A DNA stretch of 64,000 nucleotides from positions 42,405 to 106,404 of the forward strand of contig MPNW01000680.1 of assembly GCA_011800805.1 (NCBI GenBank). Direction: 5' to 3'. The position numbers and the translations under genes are program-made. Origin of the DNA: Hirudo medicinalis. Lineage: Eukaryota; Annelida; Clitellata; Hirudinida; Hirudinidae. This document shows, one piece after another, positions 1 to 11,138 of the stretch (position 1 is its first letter; each line of letters opens with the position of its first letter). The notes below the pieces were generated by a model. The model saw only the letters and a list, made by a program, of their open reading frames with translations, was not told where the DNA came from and did not search any database.

Positions 1-165
1 GGAAAATGTGCTCTGAATCAACACCTGTTTCTCTTGAAGCATCATCCAGACGGAAAATGCCAGGTATGCCCTCAGGAGGATGAAAATGTCCGTCATTTCC
101 TCATGGAATGCCCGGCCCAGTCAGTCCTGAGTGAAAGAAATAAGAACCCGAACAAATCTATCTGA
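1..165 (+). mobile_element. LINE fragment, C-terminal zinc-knuckle end of a reverse transcriptase ORF
   Basis: Frame 1 is open from the first base to a TGA at 163-165. The translation contains CQVCPQEDENVRHFLMECPA, a CxxC-H-C knuckle of the kind found downstream of the reverse transcriptase in several non-LTR retrotransposon clades. It is cut by the left edge of the window. A decayed copy of the same block lies at about 23125-23200 (DESVRHFRMECQAQS). It sits within or downstream of the last introns of the PRPSAP gene, which runs on the other strand. The clade cannot be decided from this short piece. Confidence 0.6.
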
Positions 166-354
166 GATGAGTTCCATGCTCAGCAATCCAGCAAGTGCGG
201 ACCTCATTTTCAGGTGGATTTGCAAAAGTCGGATTAATTTAATTTAAATAGTTACTCTGTCTAATATTACTGATGATATTATTATTTAACCTCTTACAAC
301 TATTATTAATTTAATACTTATTATTTCTCTACAATACCTAACACTAACTAACAA

Positions 355-400
355 GTCCAAATCATCTCAGTCATGCAACGGACTTTAATCAAATAAATGT
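355..400 (+). repeat. Short 3'-tail copy of the tRNA-Glu-like SINE
   Basis: The stretch contains the tail block TCCAAATCATCT...ATGCAACGGACTTTAATCAAATAAAT. The same block recurs at 57395-57440 (reverse orientation) and twice at 63110-63230, and a related form follows the tRNA-like head at 23363-23470. It looks like a 5'-truncated SINE copy. Confidence 0.5.
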
Positions 401-483
401 GCCTGCAAGTCATATACCTCCTTTCGGAATGTCCTTCGTACACAAGCTATCATATTTTAGCTGGACCTTAATATTTCTAAATA

Positions 484-987
484 CAGTGGGTGATTGGTTA
501 ACGAACATAATCCGTTCCAAGACTATGTTCGCTATCCGAATTATTCGATAACCGATCATCGATTTACCATAGGTTTTATGTGAAATCAATTAATTCGTTC
601 CGGAGACCCTTAAAAATGAAATTAAAAACAAATTATGTATAATTTCTTAGTAAGTTTATTAAAAAAACAATACATATTTATATAGTCTTGTATATTAATC
701 NAGATTTTCAGTTATTTTTATAAAGTGTTCAGAAACAGAAAGAAACCAACTAGCGTACACAACTGACAAAGTTTCGATATACACTAAATACGTTGTGGTA
801 TGCGGCACCCTGGGAAACAGAGTCGCGCTAGTTCACACGCACAGTGACAGCAGATTTCCGCTTACCGGTAACCGCTCCGTGATATTCGTTTAAGTTCGTT
901 ATCCGAATATATGTTCGTTGTCCGAACTCAAAAATCTTCCATGTAAGTGTTCGTTATCCGGACTGTTCCTTAACTGATCACCCACTG
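484..987. mobile_element. Non-autonomous Tc1/mariner-pogo-type element (MITE)
   Basis: A 504 bp element with imperfect terminal inverted repeats starting CAGTGGGTGAT, flanked on both sides by TA (482-483 and 988-989), the target duplication typical of the Tc1/mariner/pogo superfamily. The inverted match continues to about 23 bp with three mismatches (GTTAACGAACA against GTTAAGGAACA). The ends are rich in short degenerate units such as TTCGTTATCCGAA in both orientations, probably transposase-binding subrepeats. There is no open reading frame, so it would depend on a transposase made elsewhere. One N lies at 701. Confidence 0.8.
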
Positions 988-1090
988 TATGATCAAATCA
1001 CTTTATACATCTGCAGCCATAAAAATTTTACTAAGCGATATAAATTGTTGAAATTGCAATTAGCCGATGCCTTATGTTCCGGGTAGAACA

Positions 1091-1253
1091 TGAAGGCACT
1101 TTTTAATCGATCTACCATTCATGCTATATACAATCTACCCGAGGGCGTTCCCTGATGTTGCAGTCTGGTTTGCGAACACGAAACGTTACGAGCATAACTT
1201 GCCATGACCGTTGCATGCAAGAACGCAACCCATTTGGCCAACCTGCACGCCAA
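1091..1253 (-). mobile_element. tRNA-headed SINE, family A
   Basis: Read on the minus strand this has a tRNA-like head (GTGCAGGTTGGCC...ACCTGCAC-type acceptor pairing, box-A-like TTGGCCAAATGGG), then a body containing GATCGATTAAAAAGTGCC. It matches the copies at 4287, 4825, 10205, 24508, 33393, 35965, 36350 and 49938. Confidence 0.7.
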
Positions 1254-1984
1254 TAAATTGATCAGGTTGAACCATGTTGAACCAAACCGAGAAAGTAGAG
1301 AGTGCATCTTAAAAAATACTTCAAACAAAATCAATCCAACCACGACAAAATAATCATTTATGCTTCCAATGTCAAAGGGCAAAAATAAAAGCAGGCTGTT
1401 TGTAACATTTCTGCAGCTATCTCTGAGAAAAGATGTTCTACTTATGGTTCATAGAATCCAAAGTAAAAACATAAATTCTATTAATCCTGACAAGAAATGT
1501 CATGAAACAGGTGAGACATTGATTCTTGATTCTGGATCCTTCTTATTGCTTCAGATAACATGCTGCTTATGTCAACAGTCTTTATTTTGCGACACTGCAT
1601 TTTCTGAACTTCATGAGGAACTGTATTTGTCACCACAACCTAGATAATCACAAAATTTAATCTTAATAATGTCATTTTGGCAACCCTCAAAATGTATTAT
1701 TAATAACGTGGTGAAAGAGAATCTTTATTTTGATTTAACGAAACTTGAAGACATTAATGAGAACCCCAAACCTAATGAGATTGGGTTGTCAGTATTTTCA
1801 AAAATATCGAGCTTACTGCTGTCATTCTAGAAAACATCAATATACTTATTACCAAATAATTAAATAGACTGCATGTAGGCTTGGTTCTTATTCTAATCTC
1901 GTCTGTGCATCTTGGTACAAGCAGATTATGAAGGTGATTGGTTGACATTTTACATAATTTGTCATTCAACCTAGAAACAATTCT

Positions 1985-2075
1985 CTCTGATACCTAATCA
2001 GTAATTAGTCACAGAAACTCTTGCGAGCGGCTAGGAGTCACACCAAAGCGAAAGCCTTAACCACTCGGTTACTGA
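1985..2075 (-). repeat. tRNA-Ser/Leu-like SINE head or tRNA pseudogene
   Basis: The minus strand reads AACCGAGTGGTTAAGGC, a near-perfect box A of class II tRNAs, followed by TTTCGCTTTGG. No complete cloverleaf or convincing box B follows, so this is a SINE head or decayed tRNA and not a functional tRNA gene. Confidence 0.4.
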
Positions 2076-2291
2076 TGGAATATAAAATGCTATACCTACA
2101 AGTAAAAATGCTTAACACTTGAATTAAACCTAACTCTGAGAGTTGAGCAGTCCTAAATACTATTTTCAACTTTAATTTATATTATAGCTTCTTTATAACT
2201 GGCACCATGTAATGAAGGGTTGGAGAACATAGTTCATTTTTTTTTTCAGAAATTTTCATTTTTTGGAAACATGATATTAAAATATAGTAAC

Positions 2292-5200
2292 CTCATCAAT
2301 AACAGAATCCTCTAGCAATCTGGGAGCATCAGCAGAAAGAAGGCCATGTGTTGCCAACACATAAATTTTATAAGCTCCTCTATCTTGCAAGATCTGAGCA
2401 GCACTAACAAATGCTTCCACATCATCAATCATGTCATCCTGTTCCATGTTTAACATAAAATTATAAATTAAATGAATCCACCTACATAAACATGGTCATG
2501 GGAATAACTACCAAAGACTGAGTACAAGTACTAGGACTGACAATTTATGTGCAAGTACTTGCACAAGTACTAATGCTACATGCCTCTGAGTCAGGGTATG
2601 AAAAATTGAAAGCACTCATTGAGAGGTGTAAAAAAATTTAAAACACACCCAATATATATAGGTCAAATGTTAGTTTTTGTACCTAAAACAAATCTAAATC
2701 TTTGAGTTATTTTTGCAGAACTTTTGGTCTAGGGTATGGCCACAGAAAATGTCAAGAAATCTTAAAGTACTTTGAAACAGAAAAAAAACAACAAATTTTC
2801 TTGATTAGAATCTAAAATAAGGTAACCAGTGCACATGTGAAAAGCTAAACTAAGCATTTATTTATTTTTTAGGACGATTAATTATTTTATTTTAACGATT
2901 AATTGTTAAGAAGTTTTAACGATTAATTTATTTTATTACTTACTGAAACAATGTCAACATTTAGCTGCACCATAAATTTTAATTTGTTATTGTCCAAAAT
3001 GGTTAAAGGTTATAAACCAGTTAATGGTATATTGCGTGACTATTTTGGTTTTAAAAGCAAACTTTTTTCACTGTGAGAGTCTTTGTCTTTTGTGGCTTGA
3101 ATACATCGATGACATATCATATTGGTAGACAAACAGAAAACTCGAAGCAAACATCATTAAACCAATTTGCATTGAGGCATAACAAGCCAGTTAATGCTAA
3201 GCTCCAAACTTATATTACAAACATTGCCCATTGGAGTTTCAGTGGTGGTCGACCAATATCCATCATTAATAATTCTGGTCTTCAATAGGTGATATGCATC
3301 GCACTTAATGACTTTCAAAGCAGAGTTGAGAATATGAAGTCACTTGACTTCTCGAAAGCTTCAACAGCACTTTTATCAACAGTTTAAAAGTCTGAAGAGC
3401 ATGCATAGAGTTGAGGGAGGATGTATAGAAGTTTATTCATTGTGCAGTTGAACAGAATTGTAACAAGCAGACTGATGCAGGTGAACAAAGTGGGGAAGAT
3501 AACAATCAAAGTGAGGAGCTATAGCTGCCACAAAAGAAACCACTACCCGATGCTATCATTGCCGATGATTCAGAATGTGAGTCTGAAGACTGTAGGTGCC
3601 ATTGCTGACAGCGAATTGCAAAAGTACAGAGAAGACCCAAAACTGGTAAAAAAAGACTGGTAGAAATCTATGGAATGAATGAATGAACTGAACAATAACA
3701 GTAATATTAGTTTTTCCTGGCTTAATAAAAAGATTTTATAAAATGAAACTACTTAACCAGTGGATTAAATTTGATTGTCATTTTTAATCAATTTAATCGT
3801 TTTTTAACTATTAATTAATCGTTAATTATTGTAAGATTAATCATTAATTGAAAAAATCATCAAATAAATCATTAATCATTAACAGCCCTATTTTTTTAAT
3901 TATATAATTGTTTTACTTACTCATAATTTTCAATTACCTTGCGCAGCATTGGATATCATAGCTAGTTTTTTTTTAAATACACATCAAATTCCTGAATGAA
4001 GTCTCTCAGGCCCTGAGTCGCTGTTCTTAAGTTATACTCAAAAACTGTAAAGTTCCACATTCTTCAACAAGAATCTCACTCTGCCTTTTTAATTCAACTT
4101 TTCCACTTTAAACTCCCATTCACCAACACTTGAATTGGGTGATGGACATTCTTGCCAAGGCTGGCAGTTCACTCTGAAACCATTCCCGAAAGAGAGAGGG
4201 TCATTTGAAACACCTATGCACTTGTTCATGTATATTTTTATTCCCTTCTCTGCCTTCTGCAGTGGACAATGAAGAGATGACTCCACTTGGTTGGCTAAAT
4301 GGGTTGCATTCCTGCATGTGGCAGTAATGGCACAGCCATAATGTGTCGTGTTCCCAACCCATCCTGCCCCGCCAGGGAGTGCCCTCGGCTTATAAAAAGT
4401 ACCTTCACATCCTATGTGGATTCATAAAGCACTCAAAAGATTGGCTAAATTCAAATAGAGTCTTTATTCACAACAACAACGTCCCATAGTCGAAAGAGGA
4501 GAGAAAGTAAGAAAGGTCAAGCCTGTAGTAGCATTTTCTTAGTGTAACTAGGTAAATTGGTCAAAAGGGTTAAATGTGGTGACTGGTATTTTATTAATGT
4601 CCTCTGAGTAAAGAAAGGGGTTGAGTGTCCTAGCATGGTTCCTTAGGAATATGTATTAAGGGCACTTGGAATATGGGGGGATTGTTCCCAAACAAAGGAG
4701 TTGCAGCTCTACACAAGACATGATGCCTAATTCTGCATAATAATATGTACTAAGTTCAGCCATGTCCTGTTCATGGAGGTGGTATGTGGTTCCTACAATC
4801 CTAAGCCATACTCTGGTCTATTTTAGCCAATCTTTTGAGTGCCTTATGTATCTGAATGGGATATGAAGGTACGTTTAATCGATCTACCATTTATATAGCA
4901 CCCCTACCTGAGGGCTCTCCCTGGTGGTGCAGGCTGGGCTGCAAACTTGACACATTACGACTGTTGCTATTATGACCGCATGCAGGAACACAACCCATTC
5001 GGCCAGCTTGCACAACAAATTCAGTCAAATATTTAAGTCTTTGTCATTTAAGAGATGTCACAAGTACTCCCGATCAAAGTGAACAGCTTTGAAAATTTAT
5101 AGATAATTCAATGTCCTAATATATATATATATATATGTATCCGAATATACAATATTGATATATATATAAATATATATATATATTTGTTGGTTCGAGTTTC

Positions 5201-8200
5201 TCTTATGGCGTCAGACCCAGTCAGACAAAGGATCAAGTTTCCCCCAAGCAAAGATACGCAAGTATGGCAAGAACTGGATGGCACTCTCATCAAGGGTCTC
5301 AAAAAAGTGATGAAAAAAGAAGGCGCCATGAAGACCTTCTCCGACTTCATATATGCTTCGTGTCTGGAGAATTTCGGGAGTGTCGAGAGCAGGCGTCCCA
5401 CAAAGCCCAAAGAATCCAGATGGCAACTCGAGCTGAGCAAGTTTAAGATTGAAAAGAAAGCCCTCCCGTAGTCAGTGGAAAAGGTCAGGGGAGGTGGAAA
5501 GAGGTAAAAAGGAGAATCAACATTCTTCACAAAGCAGAAAAGGCCAGACAAAAGAGAGAAGACAGGAATTTTTCAGAGACCCAGAGCGATATGGGAGGTC
5601 TTTGCTCGAACCCCCAAAGTCAGGAACTCTAACCGTTGGTCAAGCAGAGTTAGAGGCTTGCCAGGACATACACCGACGCTCTCCGCAACAGTCCTCTTCC
5701 AGAGAGAGCTGCGATTTCTGAGGCACCTCTGCCTACGTGTCCATTCAGCACAGCAGCCCCTTCGATTGAGGTCAGAAGAATTGTAAAAAAAAGCAAGGAA
5801 CCGCTCTGCGCCCGGCCCCAACGGAGTCCCATATCTGCTATATAAAAGATGTCCAAGAACCCTCAAACTGCTCCATACCAAAATAGTAACATCCTGGACC
5901 ACTTCCACAGTTGACGGCGAATGGAAAATAGCTGAGGGCGTATATATTCCTAAGGAAAAGGAATCCAAGTGCCCGAATCAGTTTCGACCAATCTCGTTGT
6001 TGAATGTGGAAGGGAAAATCTATTTCTCATGTTGGGCCACAAGGCTCACTGAGTTCATGACAACGAACAGGTACATTGACACTTCAGTTCAAAAAGGAGG
6101 AATACCAGGAGTGCCGGGTTGTATAGAGCATACCACCATGATATGGGAGGCGATTCAAAACGCAAAAAGAAACCAACTCAGCTTACACGTCGTTTGGCTC
6201 GATCTAGCCAATGCCTATGGATCGGTGCTTCATCAACTCCTTTGGAAAACGCTAGCGGCTCATCATGTTCCTAGAGTTGTAATTGAAGTGCTTCAAGAAT
6301 ACTTCAATGGATTTGTTATGCGTTTTTCCACGAAAGAATGCACTACAGGCTGGATTCCTCTGCAGGTCGCCATAGCCATGGGATGTGCCATTTCTCCATC
6401 TCTCTTTGTACTTGCCATGCAGATTGTTCTGAATGAGCTGGAATTCCCGAGGCATGCATGGGTAAAGGGGTACACATGCCTTCCATAAAGGCGTTCATGG
6501 ACGACACCACAATTGTCTTAAACAGGAGGCAGATTGTCCAAAGAGTCCTCGACAAGCTCAACAATCTACTCCTCTGGTGCCGCATAGCTCTCAAACCTGT
6601 GAAATCTCGAAGTCTCTCCCTGACCAGAGGGAAAGTTCGCAGTGATGTGTACTTCACAGTCGGAGGACAGCGCATCCCGACTGTCTCAGAAGAACCTGTA
6701 AAGAGCCTTGGAAGAATTTTTGACGAGTTGCTCTGTGACAAAAATTAAGAGGCTGCCACTGTTAACAAAATGTCGAATGGACTGAATGCAATTGCCAGAG
6801 CGCCTCTTCAGGGCAGATTCAAAGTCTGGCTTTTGCAATTCGTTCTCTTGCCAAGGCTGCTGGACAACATTGGATGAGGTCCTCCAAAGATCCGTCACAT
6901 GGAAAGACATTTGGCAAATGTCTCCCCTCCGTTTGGCATTCATGATCAGATCGGTTTATGATGTACTCCCTTCTCGAACCAATTTGCAGAAGTGGGGGAT
7001 AGTTCAAGACGCCGGCTGCAGCCTGTGCGGATGTTCCCAGTCACTCCGGCATGTGCTCTCGTCTTGCACAAAGAAGGGACTTACTTTCCAAAGCCAAAGA
7101 TTGGGAAGTCTCAGCAGACCGGAGAAAGGCATTGCCGCAAGGTGCTGCAATAGAGCGGCGAGCGGCCGGACCTAGTGTTGGTGTCAACAGCGACAGACTC
7201 CTTCATCCTGGTTGAATTGACGGTCCCATGGGAAGACAGAATGGATCTTAGCAATGCTTTGAAGAGTGACCGGTATTTGGATCACACAATGGATCTCGAG
7301 GCAAGAGGATATGGTGTCTATCTTTTCGCCATCGAAGTCGGTGCTAGAGGACTTGTAGGCAAGTCCACGTATGCCTTTCTCAGAGCGATAGGCCTTTCCA
7401 ACAGGCAGACAAAACATTTCGTCAAAGAACTGTCTGAGGCCGCAGAGTCGGCGTCTCACTGGATTTGGATGACGAAGGACAGGAAGTAAGACTTCAAAGT
7501 CAAGGTGAAGCTTGGAGTGTCAGTCACATAGAGGATCCTGGCTCATTCCACAACAACGGGGACATCAGAGGGGAGTCAAAGAAGAGACACCTGGACAACT
7601 GTAACGCCAACGGCATATAGGAAGCGCTGCAATAGAGTTTCTAGTGTTATTTCTCGGACGGCGGAGCTCTCGCGGATTTTCTCTTAAATTTTGTGGCGAT
7701 TTTGGACGTAAAATTGTTTGTCTTAGTTTGTATCGAGCGGACAGTCCGTTGATTGTTGAGGGTATGTTGCGTGAGTATGTTGATATGAAGAAAGAACAAG
7801 CTGACAGGACATCCGTCTGATCACCGGATGCGGCCCAGCCCCTGAGGGCATAAGGATTCAGGGCCGAAACGTTCATCAAAGGGACCAATCCTCTGAAGAC
7901 CCCTGTCAGAAGGCTCCATCAAGAGTTTTGAAAAAAAAAAAAAAAAAATCAGAATATATATATATAATTCTGAGCTATATATATTTATGTATATATGTAT
8001 GTATATATATACAATATATATGTAATATGCACTGAAGCAAATCAGCAACAATAATTATGCTTTTTAGTGACATGAGAACAAGTACCAGAGTCTCAAGTAC
8101 AAGCAATGTATTCAAGGTCCGAGTAGCATTTGAAAATGGTGCTCAAGTACTAGTCGAGTACAAGTGCAAGTACCTAGTACCACATGTCTAAAGTAATATC

Positions 8201-11138
8201 TAATAATAAACATCTGTAAGGTTTAAAGGCTAACCACAACTATTGCAATATGACCGCTGACATCACCAACAACAGAAATAGGTGGTTTTTCCTTCTTATG
8301 CATTGCTAAACAGATATAATAAAAATATTTCAATATTGATAGATCAAAAATAGATTCGCCAGGTATGTAATTAACAAACTATTTCTAATTTGTTTACAGC
8401 CTAATCCTGAACTCCTTATAATATTGAGCATCATTTAACCAGCAAGTCATCATCTAAAAGGCCTTCCAAAAAAACCTGGGAGAAGTTCAAGACCAGTGGA
8501 AACACTCAGATTTCTTTTCCTTTGGACAATAGGTGGTGAATTACGACCATCTATAGAATCTGACTCAGCTACTTTTTCTTCTCCATGAATGACTGCAATA
8601 TTCAAATGAAGACGCTCTGCATAAGATGATGCCCTTTTAACACCACCTGGATTCCTGGCAACTATAACAGCATTCCTATAGTCTGGAATCTGTTACAAAT
8701 AAAGCATGCATAATGATAAAAAAAAATCAGAGCTTAATTCAAGTCCTAAAAATATGGTAAATAGGATTACAAAGGTTTTGAGAAAGAGAATTAGTTGGCA
8801 TCTGGTGCAAATTTAATTTCAAAATCCTTCATTCAATCCAGCACACTAACACATATGCAAGGAGAAACTGATTAAATTTTAAAATCTGACAAAAACTGAA
8901 AACTAATTAAATAACTGACAAAAGACTACCATCATTAAACTTTATCATTAAACTCAGATTAATATTTGGTTCAAATTTCATGACAGATAAAAAAATAACC
9001 ATAAAATATGCAAAATTGCAGAAACCAATAAATAATATTACCATGCCCAAATTTTACTTAATTTGTCACTCAGGGAGTTAGTTCATTTGCTCACCTGATC
9101 TATAATGCTTTTATCACCATCAGGAAGAAACGGTTAAAGATCTTAACTATAATTGTTGACTTTATAATTTTTTTAGCAATTTTAGCATAAACTTATTTCC
9201 ATTTGACTACAAATTGCAACAGAAAATATTTTGTGAAGATATTTTTAAATGGCAAAAATGAGATATTTGTAGGGGGTGTAGGCACAATGTTATTTGTTGT
9301 CTTTGTCCAGCACATCAATGTGTATCATCATTGACTTGTATTTAACTGAAATTTATTAATGGCAACCACAGGAAACCTGTAGTACTCTACTACCTTATGT
9401 ACTCTTTACCCGTGATTATACATTTATTTTATATTTATGTATGTATGTCATACTCAAAATTATTATTGGTGTTAATGTTGAAAGACAGATTGTGCCTTAC
9501 TTGAGTCCATGATTGATTTGATACCATAAGTGATAAATGAACATGATGAAATTCAAACATATTTTCAATTTTTTTAAGGCATGAAATTTGTTGGATAACC
9601 ATCTAAATCTGTGATTCTAAGACCCCACATGTATGCAGGCACGACATAGATAAGCCATTCACCAGTTTCAAACTTCATACCACATGAAAAACCAAGATCA
9701 AGATTTATTTCAATTACTAAAACTCACAGATTCTTTGATATATTGTATTAGAAAGTTTGATGCTCTCAAATTGTCCACAGGACAATTGAAGAATCCTTGA
9801 CTCTCTTTCTGATGTAGATCCATTGTTATTATATGAGTAAAACCTTCCATAACAAAAAAAAAACACTTTAACCTAGGTTAAGTCTATTGGTTCAACTTAT
9901 CACTACTTAAATAATTCTATATAATTAAAATAAATCATTATAATTCACACAATTCTTTATAGTTAATTATTGTTTGTTATAAACTTTTATTCAAATCTTT
10001 GATCTGATCAATACATTAACATTAGTAAAAAGAGCTTTTATGTTATAAAATTAGAGGAATCTTTAACTTCAACAGACATCAATTCATTTTGAAGAGGAAG
10101 TCAAAGATTTATTAAGTAATGTCTTTGATGCTTGCATTAAAACATATGTTTAAGTCAAATTACTTTTTGTTTCTTTTAATTTACAGAAAAACAAAAGAAT
10201 CAGCATGCAGGTGGGCCTTTACACGTTGTGTTCCTGCATGAAGTGGCAATAGCCACAATGTGCCATGTTCGCAACCCAACCTGAAAAGCGATGGAGTTCC
10301 CTTGGGTAAAGGCACTAATGTAGAGTGATTAAAAAGAGCCTTCACAAGCTATTCAGATACGTAAGGCACAGAATGTAAGGCTAAATTCAAATTTTTCATG
10401 ATAAAGATATTATTGCATATACCTGCTCTGCATATCATGTCAGCCAAAAGCTTGGAAACAATGCAACCTCTTTTTCTCATAGTACTCTGCTTACTGTATG
10501 GAAGGTAAGGCACCACACCAATAATGCTTCTTGCTGAAGAAGTTTTGCATGCATATGCCAAAATAAGCATTTCCATTATGTCGTTGTTGACATTTCTATA
10601 TAAAAAATAAAAACAAAATTACAAGACACAACACAGGCCTCATAACCAAAAGCTTTGAGAACTTGTGCAGTAAATAAGCTTACAAAAAATGTGTACAATA
10701 AGAATTTAGGGGTTTTTTTTAATATTTTTGAAAAAAAAATTAACAAGCGATATTATTGGCTACCACCCATTTGATCAACCCATTTAAGCAATAGATTTCA
10801 ATTTATAGTTTATTACTTTGTTCCTGTTTGTATAATATAGACGTCTTTCCCTCTAACCGATTCATCGATATCAATCAAGGTCTCTGTGAAAAAAAAACTA
10901 ACGTACTAGCTCTACGCCTTTGCGACACAATTTTATGATACCTTTATTCATTGCTTGGTGTATTTTCGCCGCAGCGATCTTGAGGTTAAGTTTCCTTAAT
11001 AATGACAAAGTTATATTGTTACAAATTTATACATCATATTATTTTGATGTAAACTAACTCAGCAATTAAGTTGGCTAAATCTGGATGAGAATTTCCAGCA
11101 AATAAAACTGCTGGAGACTTCGCCGCTCTAAAATCCAT
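2292..11138 (-). CDS. PRPSAP: Phosphoribosyl pyrophosphate synthetase-associated protein (PRPSAP/PAP), 3' end missing
   Basis: Regulatory, non-catalytic partner of PRPP synthetase, which supplies PRPP for nucleotide synthesis in the cytosol. Coding exons on the minus strand: 11059-11138, 10942-10994, 10817-10883, 10423-10595, 9728-9843, 8476-8689, 8235-8305 and 2292-2438 (307 codons, all junctions in frame with GT-AG). Conserved blocks in order are [69 protein letters not shown] and [20 protein letters not shown]. The last block and the roughly 30-residue insert before VVGDV (exons 8476-8689 and 8235-8305) mark a PAP39/PAP41-type protein and not a catalytic PRPS, which reads differently there. 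Start is ATG at 11138. About 50 C-terminal residues (the VVVTNT...LFRN block) are not found from 2291 down to 1, so the last exon should lie left of the window. Intron 7 (2439-8234) is packed with transposons. Confidence 0.9.
2517..2580. repeat. GTACTTG/CAAGTAC subterminal repeats of a DNA transposon
   Basis: Several copies of CAAGTACT and GTACTTGCAC are packed into 60 bases. The same arrays occur at 8070-8190 and at both ends of 46076-46427, so they look like subterminal repeats of one non-autonomous DNA transposon family. This copy and 8070-8190 may be the two ends of a single element split by later insertions. Confidence 0.45.
2870..3885 (+). mobile_element. Decayed hAT transposon (BED/ZBED type)
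   Basis: The ends carry mutually inverted runs built on TTAACGATTAAT (about 2875-2935) and ATTAATCGTTAA (about 3790-3885), finishing in AACAGCCCTA, the reverse complement of a TAGGGCTGTT hAT terminus. Inside, 3073-3288 translates to a block with [13 protein letters not shown] and [14 protein letters not shown], resembling the segment after the BED finger in ZBED-like hAT transposases. The frame at 3421-3663 ends [17 protein letters not shown], resembling the region near the C-terminal dimerisation domain. Frames are broken and most of the transposase is missing. Confidence 0.55.
4287..4459 (+). mobile_element. tRNA-headed SINE, family A
   Basis: Head TTGGCTAAATGGGTTGCATTCC, then TGTCGTGTTCCCAACCC (box-B region), then the body GCCAGGGAGTGCCCTCGG and the tail AAAGCACTCAAAAGATTGGC. 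It lies head-out opposite the inverted copy at 4825-5013, with about 365 bp between them. Confidence 0.75.
4825..5013 (-). mobile_element. tRNA-headed SINE, family A
   Basis: Near-complete minus-strand copy: the tail AGCCAATCTTTTGAGTGCC comes first on the plus strand and the head CGGCCAGCTTGCACAAC last. With the copy at 4287-4459 it forms an inverted pair that could make a large hairpin in the PRPSAP intron. Confidence 0.75.
5118..5187. repeat. AT microsatellite at the LINE 5' junction
   Basis: Interrupted (AT)n and (ATAT) runs directly before the LINE coding region. A matching AT-rich run lies at the LINE 3' end (7957-8020). Confidence 0.85.
5184..7950 (+). mobile_element. Degenerate RLE-type LINE (R2/R4/NeSL-like), internally deleted
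   Basis: Reverse transcriptase blocks appear in order across several frames: [15 protein letters not shown] (about 5975-6015), [10 protein letters not shown] (about 6200-6230), [14 protein letters not shown], then the catalytic [10 protein letters not shown] (about 6488-6515) and [15 protein letters not shown]. Further on come a CCHC knuckle [17 protein letters not shown] (7020-7070) and a restriction-like endonuclease with RPDLVL (about 7160) and [11 protein letters not shown] (about 7208-7240). The RPD and E-T-PWE motifs identify an RLE-type element and not an APE-type one. The frame changes at least four times, and the stretch between LLPRLL and TWKDIW (about 6862-6900) lacks roughly 170 residues present in relatives as I remember them. 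The 3' untranslated part ends in an A run (about 7930-7947). The copy is dead and lies in PRPSAP intron 7, on the opposite strand. Confidence 0.85.
7957..8020. repeat. AT microsatellite at the LINE 3' junction
   Basis: Runs of ATATAT interrupted by AATTCTGAGC and GTATGT directly after the LINE poly-A. With 5118-5187 it brackets the LINE, as if the element had inserted into a TA-rich microsatellite. Confidence 0.8.
8060..8190. repeat. GTACTTG/CAAGTAC subterminal repeats of a DNA transposon
   Basis: Multiple CAAGTAC and GTACTAG units ending in CATGTCT. The reverse complement begins AGACATGTGGTACTAGG, close to the end of the 46076-46427 copy (CAGACATGGGACCAAGTACT). Confidence 0.45.
10205..10393 (+). 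mobile_element. tRNA-headed SINE, family A (diverged)
   Basis: The core TGCATGAAGTGGCAATAGCC, ATGTTCGCAACCCAACCTG and tail CAGATACGTAAGGCAC match other family A copies. It is inserted in PRPSAP intron 4, about 30 bases beyond the exon that ends at 10423. Confidence 0.65.

Noticed and set aside
5108..5551. 147-codon minus-strand open frame
   Set aside because: Antisense of the LINE, ending in translated AT repeats.
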